Of a stretch of 64,000 bases of DNA, positions 8,430-18,546 are shown one piece after another. Position numbers and translations under genes: made by a program. The DNA comes from Citrobacter rodentium NBRC 105723 = DSM 16636 (GTDB taxonomy: Bacteria > Pseudomonadota > Gammaproteobacteria > Enterobacterales > Enterobacteriaceae): contig NZ_CP082833.1 in the NCBI RefSeq assembly GCF_021278985.1, forward strand, positions 3,038,001 to 3,102,000. Direction: 5' to 3'. The stretch's first letter is position 1. Every line of letters starts with the position of its first letter. Under the pieces are notes generated by a model. That model had not been told where the DNA came from. It saw only the letters and a list, made by a program, of their open reading frames with translations, and made no database searches.

Positions 8430-10439
8430 ATGTCTGACTACGCTGCGCTAAAGAGCCTCACCGGGCAGATGGCCCGCGAGGGGATTCGCCGCCTGCTGGT
8501 GCTGAGCGGCGAAAGCGACTGGTGTCGCGAGCAGGCGCAGCAGCTGCGCGAGCAACTTCCCGGCGACTGGCTGTGGGTTTCTCCTGATGCGCCCTGGGCG
8601 CCTTCCTGTGCACCCCGGACGCTGCAAACCCTGCTGGGGCGCGAGTTTCGTCATGCGGTATTTGATGCGCAACAGGGATTTGACGCCGCGGCGTTCGCCG
8701 CCCTGAGCGGCACGTTACGCGCCGGGAGCTGGCTGGTCCTGCTGGCTCCGCCGCTGGATCAGTGGCCTTTGCGCCCGGATGCGGACTCGCTGCGCTGGAG
8801 TGACTGCCCGCAGCCCATTCCCACCCCCAATTTCGTTCGCCATTTCTGCCGTGTCCTGCTGGCGGACGGTCAGACGCTGTGCTGGCGGCAGCCTCAGTCG
8901 TTGAGCGTTACGCATTTTCCCGGGCGCCCTGCGTGGCAGTCGGCAACCGGCGAACCGCTGCCGGAGCAATCCGCTATCCTTGCGCAGCTGCGGCAAATGC
9001 CTGAAAGGATTGCCGCCGTTACCGCCGCCCGCGGGCGCGGTAAATCCGCGCTTGCGGGCCAGCTGATAGCCCATCTTTCCGGACAGGCGATCGTCACCGC
9101 GCCAACGAAGGCGGCGACAGATGTGCTGGCGCAGTTTGCCGGCGAGAAGTTCCGCTTTATGGCGCCGGACGCGCTGCTGGCCTCAGAGGAGAAGGCCGAC
9201 TGGCTGGTGGTGGATGAAGCGGCGGCCATACCCGCGCCGTTGCTGCATCGCCTTGTCTCACGCTTTCCCCGCGTATTGCTGACCACCACCGTGCAGGGTT
9301 ACGAAGGGACCGGGCGCGGTTTTTTGCTGAAATTCTGCGCGCGTTTTCCGGCGCTTCTGCGCTTTGAGCTACAGCAGCCGGTCCGCTGGGCGAAAGGGTG
9401 TCCGCTGGAGAAAACGGTCAGCGAGGCGCTGGCGTTCGATGACGATAATTTTGCCACCACGCCGCAGGGCGAAGTCACCATTGCCCCGTTTACGCCGCTA
9501 AGCTGGCAGACGCATCCGGAACTGCCGCTGGCGGTTTATCGTCTGCTGTCCGGCGCGCATTATCGTACTTCGCCGCTGGATCTGCGCCGGATGATGGACG
9601 CGCCGGGCCAGCATTTTTTCCACGCCGCCTGTGCTGGCGAGGTTGCAGGCGCGCTATGGCTGGTGGAGGAAGGCGGTCTGAGCGCCGGACTCAGCCAGGC
9701 CGTCTGGGCTGGCTTCCGGCGTCCGCGAGGCAACCTGGTGGCGCAGTCGCTGGCGGCGCACGGCGGCGATCCGCTGGCCGCCACGCTGACCGGGCGGCGA
9801 ATCAGCCGTATCGCCGTCCATCCCGGTCGTCAGCGCGAAGGGATTGGCCAGCGGCTTATCGCCCGAGCCTGTGACGCGCACTGCGATTATCTGTCCGTCA
9901 GCTTTGGCTATACGCCTGAGCTGTGGCGCTTCTGGCAGCGCTGCGGCTTTACGCTGGTACGGATGGGCAATAACCGCGAGGCGAGCAGCGGCTGCTATAC
10001 CGCGATGGCGATGCTGCCGCTTACCGAAGCCGGAAAACGGCTGGCGGAGAATGAGCACCAGCGTTTACGCCGTGATGCAGAGATTCTCAGCCAGTGGAGC
10101 GGCGAAGCCCTCCCGGTGACGCCGCTGAAAGCGACTACGCTTAATGAGGAGGACTGGCGCGCGTTGGCGGGCTTCGCCTTTGCCCACAGGCCGCTGCTGA
10201 CCTCGCTCGGTTGCCTGAGCCGCCTGCTGGCCTCCAGTCCGCTGGCGTTACCTGCCCTGCGCGGCTGCGTGCAGGAGCGGCAAAGCGACGCGCAGCTATG
10301 TCGCGCATTGCAGCTTTCGGGCCGCAAAGCGCTGCTGGAACAGCAGCGCGCGGAGGCGGCGCAGGCCCTGTCGGCGCTGGAACCTGCGCGCGCGCAGCAG
10401 GAGCGCGATCGCATTATGCAATGGCAATTTTTTCACTAA
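8430..10439 (+). CDS. tmcA: tRNA(Met) cytidine acetyltransferase TmcA
   Basis: A 669-residue enzyme that makes N4-acetylcytidine at the wobble base of elongator tRNA-Met using acetyl-CoA and ATP; E. coli TmcA is 671 residues. The order is an N-terminal domain, an RNA-helicase-like ATPase module with Walker A GRGKSAL (Lys205) and a Walker-B-like VVDEAAAIP, a GNAT acetyltransferase domain with RQREGIGQRL for acetyl-CoA, and a C-terminal tRNA-binding tail. The start ATG at 8430 has GAGGCAGGG upstream. Confidence 0.96.
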   Translation: MSDYAALKSLTGQMAREGIRRLLVLSGESDWCREQAQQLREQLPGDWLWVSPDAPWAPSCAPRTLQTLLGREFRHAVFDAQQGFDAAAFAALSGTLRAGSWLVLLAPPLDQWPLRPDADSLRWSDCPQPIPTPNFVRHFCRVLLADGQTLCWRQPQSLSVTHFPGRPAWQSATGEPLPEQSAILAQLRQMPERIAAVTAARGRGKSALAGQLIAHLSGQAIVTAPTKAATDVLAQFAGEKFRFMAPDALLASEEKADWLVVDEAAAIPAPLLHRLVSRFPRVLLTTTVQGYEGTGRGFLLKFCARFPALLRFELQQPVRWAKGCPLEKTVSEALAFDDDNFATTPQGEVTIAPFTPLSWQTHPELPLAVYRLLSGAHYRTSPLDLRRMMDAPGQHFFHAACAGEVAGALWLVEEGGLSAGLSQAVWAGFRRPRGNLVAQSLAAHGGDPLAATLTGRRISRIAVHPGRQREGIGQRLIARACDAHCDYLSVSFGYTPELWRFWQRCGFTLVRMGNNREASSGCYTAMAMLPLTEAGKRLAENEHQRLRRDAEILSQWSGEALPVTPLKATTLNEEDWRALAGFAFAHRPLLTSLGCLSRLLASSPLALPALRGCVQERQSDAQLCRALQLSGRKALLEQQRAEAAQALSALEPARAQQERDRIMQWQFFH

Positions 10440-10512
10440 CTCCTTCAATTTTCCGGCATGGTCATGGCGATTGGGGGGCGTACAATTCACTCCCTGAGCT
10501 AAGGAGAACGCC

Positions 10513-11211
10513 ATGAAACACGACCATTTTATTGTTCAAAGTCCGGAAAAACCTGCGCAACAGCTGCTGCTGCTGTTTCATGGCGTGGGAGATAACCCTG
10601 TCGCGATGGGCGAAATCGGTTCGTGGTTTGCCCCGGTCTTTCCGCAGGCGCTGGTGGTGAGCATTGGCGGTGCGGAGCCGGGCGGCGTCGCGCCTGGCCG
10701 ACAGTGGTTTTCCGTGCAGGACGTCACCGAGGAAAATCGACAGGCGCGCGTGGACGCCGTCATGCCGCTTTTCATTGAAACCGTGCGCTACTGGCAACAG
10801 CAGAGCGGCGTCGGGGCTAACGCGACGGCGCTAATCGGTTTTTCGCAGGGGGCAATTATGGCGCTGGAGAGCATCAAGGCGCAGCCGGGGCTGGCTTCCC
10901 GGGTGATCGCCTTCAACGGACGCTACGCCAGCCTGCCGCAAACGGCATCAACCGCCACTACGGTCCACCTGATTCACGGCGATGAAGACCGGGTGATTGA
11001 GCTTTCCCATGCCGTCGCGGCGCAGGAGGCGCTGGTCAGCGCGGGGGGAGACGTGACGCTGGATATCGTGGAAGATCTTGGTCATGCGATTGACGATCGC
11101 AGTATGCAGTTTGCCCTCGATCGTCTGCGCTATACCGTGCCGAAGCACTACTTCGATGAGGCGCTGAGCGGCGGCAGGCCGAACGATGATGATATTATTG
11201 AGATGATGTGA
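10513..11211 (+). CDS. ypfH: YpfH esterase (alpha/beta hydrolase)
   Basis: A 232-residue cytoplasmic serine hydrolase with carboxylesterase activity in E. coli. It has LLFHGVGDN for the oxyanion region, nucleophile Ser111 in GFSQG, and the acid and base expected in HGDEDR and DLGHAI. This is the phospholipase/carboxylesterase branch of the alpha/beta hydrolases. TAAGGAGAA sits just before the ATG. It lies 73 bases after tmcA and ends towards the oppositely oriented ypfN-dapE-yffB group. Confidence 0.94.
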   Translation: MKHDHFIVQSPEKPAQQLLLLFHGVGDNPVAMGEIGSWFAPVFPQALVVSIGGAEPGGVAPGRQWFSVQDVTEENRQARVDAVMPLFIETVRYWQQQSGVGANATALIGFSQGAIMALESIKAQPGLASRVIAFNGRYASLPQTASTATTVHLIHGDEDRVIELSHAVAAQEALVSAGGDVTLDIVEDLGHAIDDRSMQFALDRLRYTVPKHYFDEALSGGRPNDDDIIEMM

Positions 11212-11221
11212 TCCACCAAAA

Positions 11222-11270
11222 CCGCAGGCCGGATAAGACGATGCCGCCATCCGGCCTGGATGCCAGGCCG
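11222..11270. repeat. REP element between ypfH and ypfN
   Basis: GCAGGCCGGATAAGACG plus GCCATCCGGCCTGG, a REP palindrome with an extra inverted GCCAGGCCGG copy, between convergent genes. Confidence 0.8.
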
Positions 11271-11292
11271 GTATTTCCGTCCGGTAATGGGG

Positions 11293-11493
11293 TTATTTCT
11301 TCGGTTGGTCTTTCTTCGGCCAGTCGTCGTCATCGTCCCACTTGTCGTTAAAATCACGATGCGGGGGAAGCTCCGGCTTGTTGGCGAGGAATTTTTTATG
11401 GTCGACGCGCTTGAGATCTTTAATCACGTTCAGCAGTACGCCTACCAGAAACACCAGTACCAGAATCCACCAATATTTAGCCAGCCAGTCCAT
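11293..11493 (-). CDS. ypfN: YpfN, small membrane protein
   Basis: A 66-residue protein like E. coli YpfN (UPF0370): one membrane helix (about residues 5-24, MDWLAKYWWILVLVF) and a very acidic then basic cytoplasmic tail (DDDDDWPKKDQPKK). It starts 26 bases after dapE with AAAGAGG ahead of the ATG, so it belongs to the yffB-dapE-ypfN transcript. The function is not known. Confidence 0.92.
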   Translation of the reverse strand: MDWLAKYWWILVLVFLVGVLLNVIKDLKRVDHKKFLANKPELPPHRDFNDKWDDDDDWPKKDQPKK

Positions 11494-11519
11494 GCGCTTT
11501 ACCTCTTTGCGGAACATCG

Positions 11520-12647
11520 TCAGGCGACGAGTTGTTCCATAATTCGTTGATACATACGGGCAAGCAGTTGCAGATCGGCGGCGTTCACACATTCATTAAT
11601 TTTATGAATTGTGGCGTTTACCGGACCGAGCTCAACGACCTGCGCCCCCATACGGGCAATAAATCGTCCGTCAGACGTGCCGCCAGTGGTCAGTAACTGC
11701 GGTTTAATTTCATTATAGTGCTCAATCGCATTGACCACGGCATCAACCAGCTTACCGCGCGCCGTCAGGAACGGCTGGCCGGAGAGCCACCACTCTACGG
11801 TGTAGCGCAACTGATGTTTTTCCAGCAGGGCGTGAACCCGCTGTTTAATTATTTCGTCGGTCAGTTCGGTACTGAAGCGGAAGTTGAACTGCACGAACAG
11901 TTCGCCGGGGATAACGTTGTTGCTGCCGGTGCCCGCCTGGATATTGGCGATTTGCATACTGGTGGCCGGGAAAAATGCATTCCCCTGATCCCACTCAATG
12001 CCTACCAGCTCGTTAAGCATCGGCGCTGCGCGATGCACCGGGTTATCCGCCAGATGCGGATAGGCGACATGCCCCTGCACACCGTGAATCGTCAGGTTGC
12101 AGGTCAGCGAACCGCGGCGGCCATTTTTCACTACGTCGCCGACCACTTCGGTGCTCGACGGTTCGCCCACCAGGCAGTAGTCCAGACGCTCATTGCGCGC
12201 CATCAACGCTTCAACCACCTTCACGGTGCCGTCTTTCGCGCTGGCCTCTTCATCCGAAGTAATCAGGAAGGCCAGCCGCCCTTTATGGTCGGGATGCTGC
12301 GCAACAAAGCGTTCCGCCGCCACCACCATCGCCGCCAGCGAGCCTTTCATATCGGCTGCGCCGCGTCCAAACAGCATTCCGTCGCGGATTGTCGGTTCGA
12401 AAGGCGGATTAATCCAGCGATCGGCATCGCCTGCCGGCACCACGTCGGTATGACCGGCGAAGGCTAACGTTTCGCCTTGTCCGCGCCATGCCCAAAAATT
12501 CTGCGTATCGGCAAAATCCATGCGCTCAACGGTAAAACCGATGGCGCGCAGGCGTTCAATCATTAATGCCTGACATCCCGCATCGTCCGGGCTCAGGGAA
12601 GGGCGGCGAATAAGCTGCTGTGTCAGCTCAATAACCGGGCACGACAT
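11520..12647 (-). CDS. dapE: Succinyl-diaminopimelate desuccinylase
   Basis: A 375-residue M20-family dizinc hydrolase that releases LL-diaminopimelate from its N-succinyl form in lysine and cell-wall synthesis. Ligands are in the usual places: His66 (FAGHTDVVP), bridging Asp99 (GRGAADMKG), general base Glu133 and ligand Glu134 (SDEEAS). The C-terminal HKINECV segment provides the last histidine. It starts three bases after the yffB stop. Confidence 0.97.
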   Translation of the reverse strand: MSCPVIELTQQLIRRPSLSPDDAGCQALMIERLRAIGFTVERMDFADTQNFWAWRGQGETLAFAGHTDVVPAGDADRWINPPFEPTIRDGMLFGRGAADMKGSLAAMVVAAERFVAQHPDHKGRLAFLITSDEEASAKDGTVKVVEALMARNERLDYCLVGEPSSTEVVGDVVKNGRRGSLTCNLTIHGVQGHVAYPHLADNPVHRAAPMLNELVGIEWDQGNAFFPATSMQIANIQAGTGSNNVIPGELFVQFNFRFSTELTDEIIKQRVHALLEKHQLRYTVEWWLSGQPFLTARGKLVDAVVNAIEHYNEIKPQLLTTGGTSDGRFIARMGAQVVELGPVNATIHKINECVNAADLQLLARMYQRIMEQLVA

Positions 12648-12650
12648 AGA

Positions 12651-13007
12651 CTACACCTCGTCAAAAAACTGCTGATAACTGGATTCACTAAAACCCAGCA
12701 GCATAGGCTTACCGGGCGCGCAGAGCAATGGGCGTTTGATCATCGCGGGCATTTCCACCATTAAGGCGGCGGCAGAAGCGGCGTCGGTAACGGAACTGCG
12801 CGTGGCCTCGTCCAGCTTGCGCCAGGTGGTGCCGCGGGTATTGAGCAGCGCCTCCCAGCCCAGCTCGTTGATAAACGTGTTAAGTAACGCGTTATCAAGG
12901 CCATCCACGCGATAGTCATGAAAGCGATACTCAATATTTTGTGCTTCAAGCCAGCGCCGGGCTTTTTTAATGGTATCGCAATTCTTAATGCCGTAAAGGG
13001 TAATCAT
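12651..13007 (-). CDS. yffB: YffB, ArsC/Spx-family protein
   Basis: A 118-residue thioredoxin-fold protein of the ArsC/Spx family. The N-terminal ITLYGIKNCDTIKKARRWL motif has one cysteine (Cys10), as in arsenate-reductase-like proteins. Homologs have been linked to glutathione-dependent thiol reduction, but the cellular role is not settled. First gene of the yffB-dapE-ypfN unit; CAAGGATT precedes the ATG. Confidence 0.92.
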   Translation of the reverse strand: MITLYGIKNCDTIKKARRWLEAQNIEYRFHDYRVDGLDNALLNTFINELGWEALLNTRGTTWRKLDEATRSSVTDAASAAALMVEMPAMIKRPLLCAPGKPMLLGFSESSYQQFFDEV

Positions 13008-13401
13008 GTGAATCCTTATTAACTTAAAATGATTTTTTAATCATACACGCGTCGGTAGTGGATAATACATTTTGTCATTTAAGCGTGAACGGAAAATATA
13101 ACATTGTTGAAGAAATGTGAATAATAATTCCTGCATGTTCCTGTAACTGTTTTTTAAATTCCCTTCAGCGTCTCGCTGTCCGCATCCGGCTGTTTCCTAA
13201 GTCAAATCTGGCGGAGAGGGGATGACGAATGATTGTTTCAAAATATTGCTGTAAGTCACATAAAATTTATGAGCCACGCGCCATTATAATCACATCAACC
13301 CCGGAACGCCGGCGGAGGTGTAATCACAGTAATTGGCTAATTTATCTTCACCTGAAGAGTGTGTTTTTGTAGAATACCCATAATAAGAAGCAGAGGTAGT
13401 T
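13008..13401. other. Intergenic region between divergent yffB and ypfM
   Basis: 394 bases of AT-rich DNA that must contain the leftward yffB promoter and the rightward ypfM promoter. A TATAAT hexamer at 13285-13290 is a possible -10 for ypfM, but no convincing -35 is present at the right distance. CGCCGGCG at 13309-13316 is a short palindrome. No further gene was found. Confidence 0.5.
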
Positions 13402-13461
13402 ATGATTGAACGTGAACTGGGGAACTGGAAAGACTTTATCGAAGTGATGCTTCGTAAATAA
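13402..13461 (+). CDS. ypfM: YpfM, 19-residue small protein
   Basis: The ATG at 13402 opens a 19-codon frame, MIERELGNWKDFIEVMLRK, ending in TAA. It is identical or nearly so to the E. coli small protein YpfM as I recall it, found between yffB and acrD there too. AGAGGTAGTT is the ribosome site. It is predicted to be a short amphipathic helix; the role is unknown. It is too short for ordinary gene finders. A terminator hairpin follows 55 bases later. Confidence 0.85.
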   Translation: MIERELGNWKDFIEVMLRK

Positions 13462-13516
13462 ATTTCTGGAAAGGCATCCAAATAACAGACCATACCGTGC
13501 GAGACTCATCGCACAG

Positions 13517-13548
13517 AAAAGGCGACCCATTGGCAGGCCGCCTTTTTT
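13517..13548. terminator. Bidirectional terminator between ypfM and acrD
   Basis: AAAAGGCG and CGCCTTTT arms with T/A runs on both sides, lying just past the ends of both convergent genes (ypfM rightward, acrD leftward). Confidence 0.8.
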
Positions 13549-13553
13549 ATTGC

Positions 13554-16500
13554 TTATTCCGGACGCGGCTTCAGCGGGAAGCGCCGCCGCACCAGGACAA
13601 AGAACAGCGGGACAAAGTAAATCGCCAGGATCGTCGCCGAGATCATTCCGCCCATCACGCCTGTGCCTACGGCGTGCTGGCTGCCGGAACCCGCGCCGTT
13701 GCTGATAGCCATCGGCAGCACCCCGAAGATAAAGGCCAGCGACGTCATCAGGATCGGGCGTAAACGCTGGCGGCAGGCGTGCAGGGTGGCATCCAGCAGA
13801 TCGTGTCCTTTCTCGTTCATCTCGTTGGCGAACTCGACGATAAGAATGGCGTTTTTCGCCGAGAGGCCAATCACCGTCAATAGCCCCACCTGGAAATAGA
13901 CGTCGTTTTCAAGCCCTCGCATCCAGGTAGCGAGCAGAGCGCCGATCACCCCTAACGGCACCACCAGCATGACCGAGAAGGGCACCGACCAGCTTTCGTA
14001 CAGCGCCGCCAGACAGAGGAACACCACCAGCAGCGAAATCGCATACAGAGCAGGGGCCTGCGCGCCGGAGAGCCGCTCCTGATAAGACATAGCGGTCCAC
14101 TCTAGGCCAAATCCGGTCGGTAGCTGGCGCACCAGCGACTCCATGACGTCCATTGCCGTACCGGTACTGACCCCCGGCGCGGCTTCGCCGACAATTTCGA
14201 CGGCGGAATAGCCGTTATAGCGCTCCAGGCGCGGCGAGCCGGTTTCCCAGCGTGAGGTGGCAAAGGCCGAGAACGGCACCATTCCGCCGCTGTTATTGCG
14301 CACATACCACTGGTTAATGTCGTCCGGCAGCATCCGGTATTTCGCCGCCGCCTGGACGTACACTTTCTTCACCCGTCCGCGGTCCATAAAGTCGTTGACG
14401 TAGCTTGAGCCCCAGGCCGTCTGCAACGTGTCGTTGATATCATCAATCGACACTCCCAGTGCCTGGGCTTTGCGCTGATCGATATCAATCTGCAACTGCG
14501 GACTGTCGTCCAGCCCATTGTGGCGTACGCGGGTCAGCGAACTGTCTTTTGCCGCAAGCCGCAGCAGCTGGTCGCGCGCGGCCATCAGCGCATCGTGTCC
14601 GGCTCCGGCGTGATCCTGAAGCTCCATATCGAACCCCGCCGAGCTGCCCAGTCCGCTAATGGCGGGCGGACTGCTGGCGAACACGCGCGCCTCTTTGATG
14701 CGGTTAAACGCCTTCGTCGCCCGTTCGATAATGGCGAACGAGGTGCCGGTTTTCGCATCGCGTTCATCCCAGTCTTTTAAGCGGACGAACATGCGCGCCA
14801 CGTTTTGCCCGTTGCCCCCTGGCCCGGAGCCCACCGTCGCAAATACCGACTGAATATTCTCTTTCTCATGGGTGAAGTAATACTTCTCGACCTCCTGTAC
14901 CACCTTCAGCGTTTGCTGCTGGGTGGAGCCGCTGGGCAGCTGCACCGAGGTGATAAACATGCCGCGATCTTCCAGCGGCAGGAAAGAGGTAGGCAGACGC
15001 AGGAACAGAATGACCATCGCGCCGAGCAGCAGCACGTAAATCATGATCCAGCGCAGGCTGCGGTGAAGGATTTTCGCCACGCCTTTTTCGTAGCGCTCGG
15101 CGTTACGGTTAAAGGTGCGGTTAAACCAGCCGAAGAAGCCGCTCTGCCCATGATGTTCGCCTTTGCGCAGCGGTTTCAGCAGGGTGGCGCACAGGGCAGG
15201 AGTGAGGATCATCGCCACCAATACCGACAGTACCATCGCCGCGACAATGGTGATGGAGAACTGGCGGTAGATGGCCCCGGTCGTGCCGCCAAAGAAGGCC
15301 ATCGGCACGAAGACTGCCGAGAGCACCATCGCGATACCGACCAGCGCCCCCTAGATTTGCCCCATTGATTTACGCGTCGCTTCACGTGGCGACAGCCCTT
15401 CCTCGCTCATGATGCGTTCGACGTTTTCGACCACCACGATGGCGTCATCCACCAGCAGGCCGATAGCCAGCACCATCGCGAACATCGTCAGAGTATTAAT
15501 GCTGTAGCCAAAGGCGTAGAGCACCGAAAAGGTACCCAGCAGCACTACCGGTACGGCGATAGTGGGAATGAGCGTGGCGCGGAAGTTTTGCAGGAACAGA
15601 TACATCACGAGGAACACCAGCGCGATGGCCTCCAGCAGCGTTTTCACCACGTCTTCAATCGACGCTTTGACGAAGGAGGTGGTTTCATACGCCACCTTAT
15701 ATTCCAGACCGTGCGGGAAGTATTGCGCCAGTTCGTCCAGGCGCGCGAGCACCTGCGTCGCGGTTGCCATTTCGTTAGCGCCCGAGGCCAGTTTTACTCC
15801 CAGCCCGGAGGCCGCATGGCCGTTGAAGCGGCTGAGATAGTCATATTTTTCCGCCCCCATCTCGACGGTGGCGACATCGCCCAGTCTGACCTCCGAGCCG
15901 TCCTGATTGACCCGCAGAGTAATGGCGCGGAACTGTTCGGGGGTCTGTAGCAGCGACTGGGCGTTGATGGTGGCGTTCAGCGCCTGGGTATCGACAGAAG
16001 GCGTTCCGCCAAGCTGGCCTACCGCAATCTGCGCGTTCTGCGACTCAATGGCGTCGGTGACATCCTTCGCGGTCAGCTGAAAGCTGTTGAGCTTCGCCGG
16101 GTCAAGCCAGATGCGCATGGAGTAGGGGGAACCGTAGGCGTCGATATCGCCGACGCCGTTTACCCGGCTGAGCGGATCCTGAATATTACTGGCGACATAG
16201 TCGGCGATATCCTGCTTATCCATCGACCCGTCGGTGGAGACGAAGGCGATGGTCAGAATGTTGGTGTCGCCGGTTTTGCGTACGGTAACGCCCTGATTCT
16301 GCACCGCCTGCGGCAGTTTACGCATCGCCGACTGTAGCTGGTTTTGCACCTGCTGTACCGCTTCGTCCGGATCGGTACCGGCCTCAAAACTCAGCGTGAC
16401 CGAAGCCTGGCCGGTTCCACTGCTTTGCGACGACATATACATCAGGTTATCAAGACCGGTCATATTCTGCTCGATTACCTGGGTGACGGTATTTTCCAGC

Positions 16501-16667
16501 GTCTGCGCGGAGGCGCCGGGATAGTTGGCGGTGATGCGCACGTTTGGCGGCGCCAGATCGGGATATTGCTCAACGGGCAAAGAAAAAATCGCCAGGGTTC
16601 CCGTCAGACATAACAGGATAGCCAGCACCCAGGCAAAAATGGGGCGATCGATAAAGAAATTCGCCAT
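13554..16667 (-). pseudogene. acrD: acrD, RND multidrug efflux pump, interrupted by an in-frame amber codon
   Basis: The frame from the ATG at 16667 to the stop at 13554 spans exactly 1037 codons plus stop, the length of E. coli AcrD, the inner-membrane RND pump for aminoglycosides, bile salts and other amphiphiles working with AcrA and TolC. Codon 439 (15351-15353) is TAG where the family has glutamine (KSMGQ-stop-GALVGIAMVLS), consistent with one C-to-T change from CAG. Both sides remain in one frame and look normal: MANFFIDRPIFAW start, VDDAIVVVENVER in the TM4 region (proton-relay aspartates), and a full second half. The break falls near the first membrane bundle, so the 438-residue product should be inactive unless the amber is suppressed. 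A base-call error cannot be excluded. The in-frame ATG at 16721 is ignored in favour of the conserved start. Confidence 0.93.
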
Positions 16668-16739
16668 CAGAAAGAGGACCTCATGTTTCTTAATATCTTT
16701 ACGGGTATGACAGTGCTTCACTGTAGCGGGAAGCGTCGA

Positions 16740-16757
16740 AACAAACGTGGAGAAAAA
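16740..16757 (-). promoter_or_regulatory. Candidate BaeR box upstream of acrD
   Basis: Read on the minus strand, TTTTTCTCCACGTTTGTT matches the published BaeR consensus (TTTTTCTCCATNATTGGC) in the first ten positions and 13 of 17 defined positions. BaeSR activates acrD in E. coli and Salmonella. It lies about 75 bases before the acrD start. Confidence 0.55.
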
Positions 16758-16839
16758 AAGGAGATAATGTAAATTATCATGCCTGTTATTACAGCGTCTC
16801 TCCGCGTTTCGTACACGTATGTCGGGTTTTTACGACTGG

Positions 16840-18546
16840 CTAGGTCAGACGCTCCGCGCTTTCCTGCCCGTCCATTGAGCGAAAGCTAATGCTCACTAAC
16901 GTGCCGCCGTCGGAAGGCTGGGAAAAACTTAGCGTACCGCCAAGCCGCTCCGCGCGTTCGCGCATAATATTCAGTCCATAATGCCCCGCGGGTTCATTGG
17001 GTTCGCCGATGCCCACGCCGTTATCGCGAATATACACCGTGTGGTTGCCATCGGGCGCCGTCACGCAGCTGACGGCAATCTCGCTGGCGTTAGCGTGTTT
17101 CATCGCATTGAGCACCGCTTCACGGATGATCTGCAACAAATGCACCTGCATTTGCGCGTCCAGCGCCAGCGTCGGCAGGCGGCACTCCAGAGTGAGTTTA
17201 GCGGAGGTTTGTCCTTGCAGCGTTTCCAGCATCTCATGCAGCGCGGAGGGCAGGTCGGCCTGTTGCAGGGTCAGGCGGAAGGTGGTCAGCAGTTCGCGCA
17301 GCTGACGGTAGGCGTCATTCAATGCCCGGGAGAAATCGTCCATAATGGACTGCGCAGGAGCGTTATCTTCCGGAATCGAGCGCTTAAGCAGCGCCAGCTG
17401 AATGCGCAGGTAAGAGAGCACCTGGGCCAGCGAATCGTGCAGTTCGCGGGCGATCGTGGCGCGTTCTTCCATCAGCAACAGCTGCTGGAAATGCTTCTGC
17501 GCCTGATTAAAATAGAGGCCGCGTCCGAGCATTGACGAAACGCTGTTTAACAGCGGCGTGGCGCTGGCGACGTGCCGACTCTGCCAGTGCAGTTCGCCAT
17601 AGACGGTGTCCTGCATCGTTACCGGCAGGATTTGCATCGGCAGATCGACCTGTTTTTCCCCTTCGCTGATGCGCCAGTTTTCACCGACGGTCAGCTCAAG
17701 AAATTGCGCCGCTTCGTGTTCGCGGACAATTTGCAGGATATGGCGGAAGCAGTGCACGTCAATCTGGCTGGTGTTCAGCGCCTGGGAACACTGGTAGAGC
17801 ACCTCAAGGCGACGTCGGGATTCGTTCAAATCCCGCGTTTTTTCTTCGACGCTGGCTTCAAGCGAGCGATACAGCTTATGCAGTTCGCCGGACATCCGGT
17901 TAAAGGTCTTCGCCAGCAGCCCCAGCTCATTCGGCAGATGGGTTTCCAGCGCCGGGGAGTCAAACTGACCATGCTCCATGCGCTGGCTGGCCATCACTAA
18001 CTGGTTCAGCGGGCGCACCACCTGCTGGCGAATACGCCGTAGCGTGAAAAAGACGAGCGTGAAAATACCGATGCCGCCCGCCAGCGAGGTGCCGACCACC
18101 AGCATGACCTTACGTTCGGCGTAATGCTGTAGCGCCAGCACGAACAGGTCAATCTTATCCACATACGCATTGATATTGGTCTGATACCACTGCAGATCGC
18201 CGGCAACGAGCCGCTTATTCATCTCCAGCCAGTTGGCGTGCAGATGGGCATAGCGGTTTTTTACCGTCTGCGGGACATACCAGGCATTCAGCTTACTCAG
18301 CGCCGGTGAGTTAAGCGCCTGCTGGAAAAGATGGCGATGGGCGTTCAGCTGCGGGCTGCGGCTTTGCAGATCGTAACCCAGCCGGTAGCTCTGCATGCGC
18401 AACGATCCCGCCACGTTGATGGCTTCGGCATCCCGAAGGCTGCTTGCCAGCGTCAGCAGCGCGGCGCCGGTCGACAGAATCGACAGCAGAACAATGTAGA
18501 AAAAAGCCCGGGCCAGGCTGGCTGAGACGGGACGTTTGACGATCAC
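16840..18546 (-). CDS. narQ: Nitrate/nitrite sensor histidine kinase NarQ
   Basis: A 568-residue inner-membrane sensor kinase that detects periplasmic nitrate and nitrite and phosphorylates NarL and NarP. It has TM1 at about 14-34, a P-box for ligand (SLRMQSYRLGYDLQ, around 47-60), a second helix near 146-168, HAMP, a GAF-like central region, a HisKA_3 domain with the phospho-acceptor His in ERATIARELHDSLAQ, and a HATPase domain (NAMKHA, DNGVGIG, GHYGLNIMRERA). E. coli NarQ is 566 residues. It is transcribed away from aegA. Confidence 0.97.
   Translation of the reverse strand: MIVKRPVSASLARAFFYIVLLSILSTGAALLTLASSLRDAEAINVAGSLRMQSYRLGYDLQSRSPQLNAHRHLFQQALNSPALSKLNAWYVPQTVKNRYAHLHANWLEMNKRLVAGDLQWYQTNINAYVDKIDLFVLALQHYAERKVMLVVGTSLAGGIGIFTLVFFTLRRIRQQVVRPLNQLVMASQRMEHGQFDSPALETHLPNELGLLAKTFNRMSGELHKLYRSLEASVEEKTRDLNESRRRLEVLYQCSQALNTSQIDVHCFRHILQIVREHEAAQFLELTVGENWRISEGEKQVDLPMQILPVTMQDTVYGELHWQSRHVASATPLLNSVSSMLGRGLYFNQAQKHFQQLLLMEERATIARELHDSLAQVLSYLRIQLALLKRSIPEDNAPAQSIMDDFSRALNDAYRQLRELLTTFRLTLQQADLPSALHEMLETLQGQTSAKLTLECRLPTLALDAQMQVHLLQIIREAVLNAMKHANASEIAVSCVTAPDGNHTVYIRDNGVGIGEPNEPAGHYGLNIMRERAERLGGTLSFSQPSDGGTLVSISFRSMDGQESAERLT

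Noticed and set aside
11718..12467. 249-residue open frame antisense to dapE
   Set aside because: Fully inside dapE with no start signals; a by-product of high GC.
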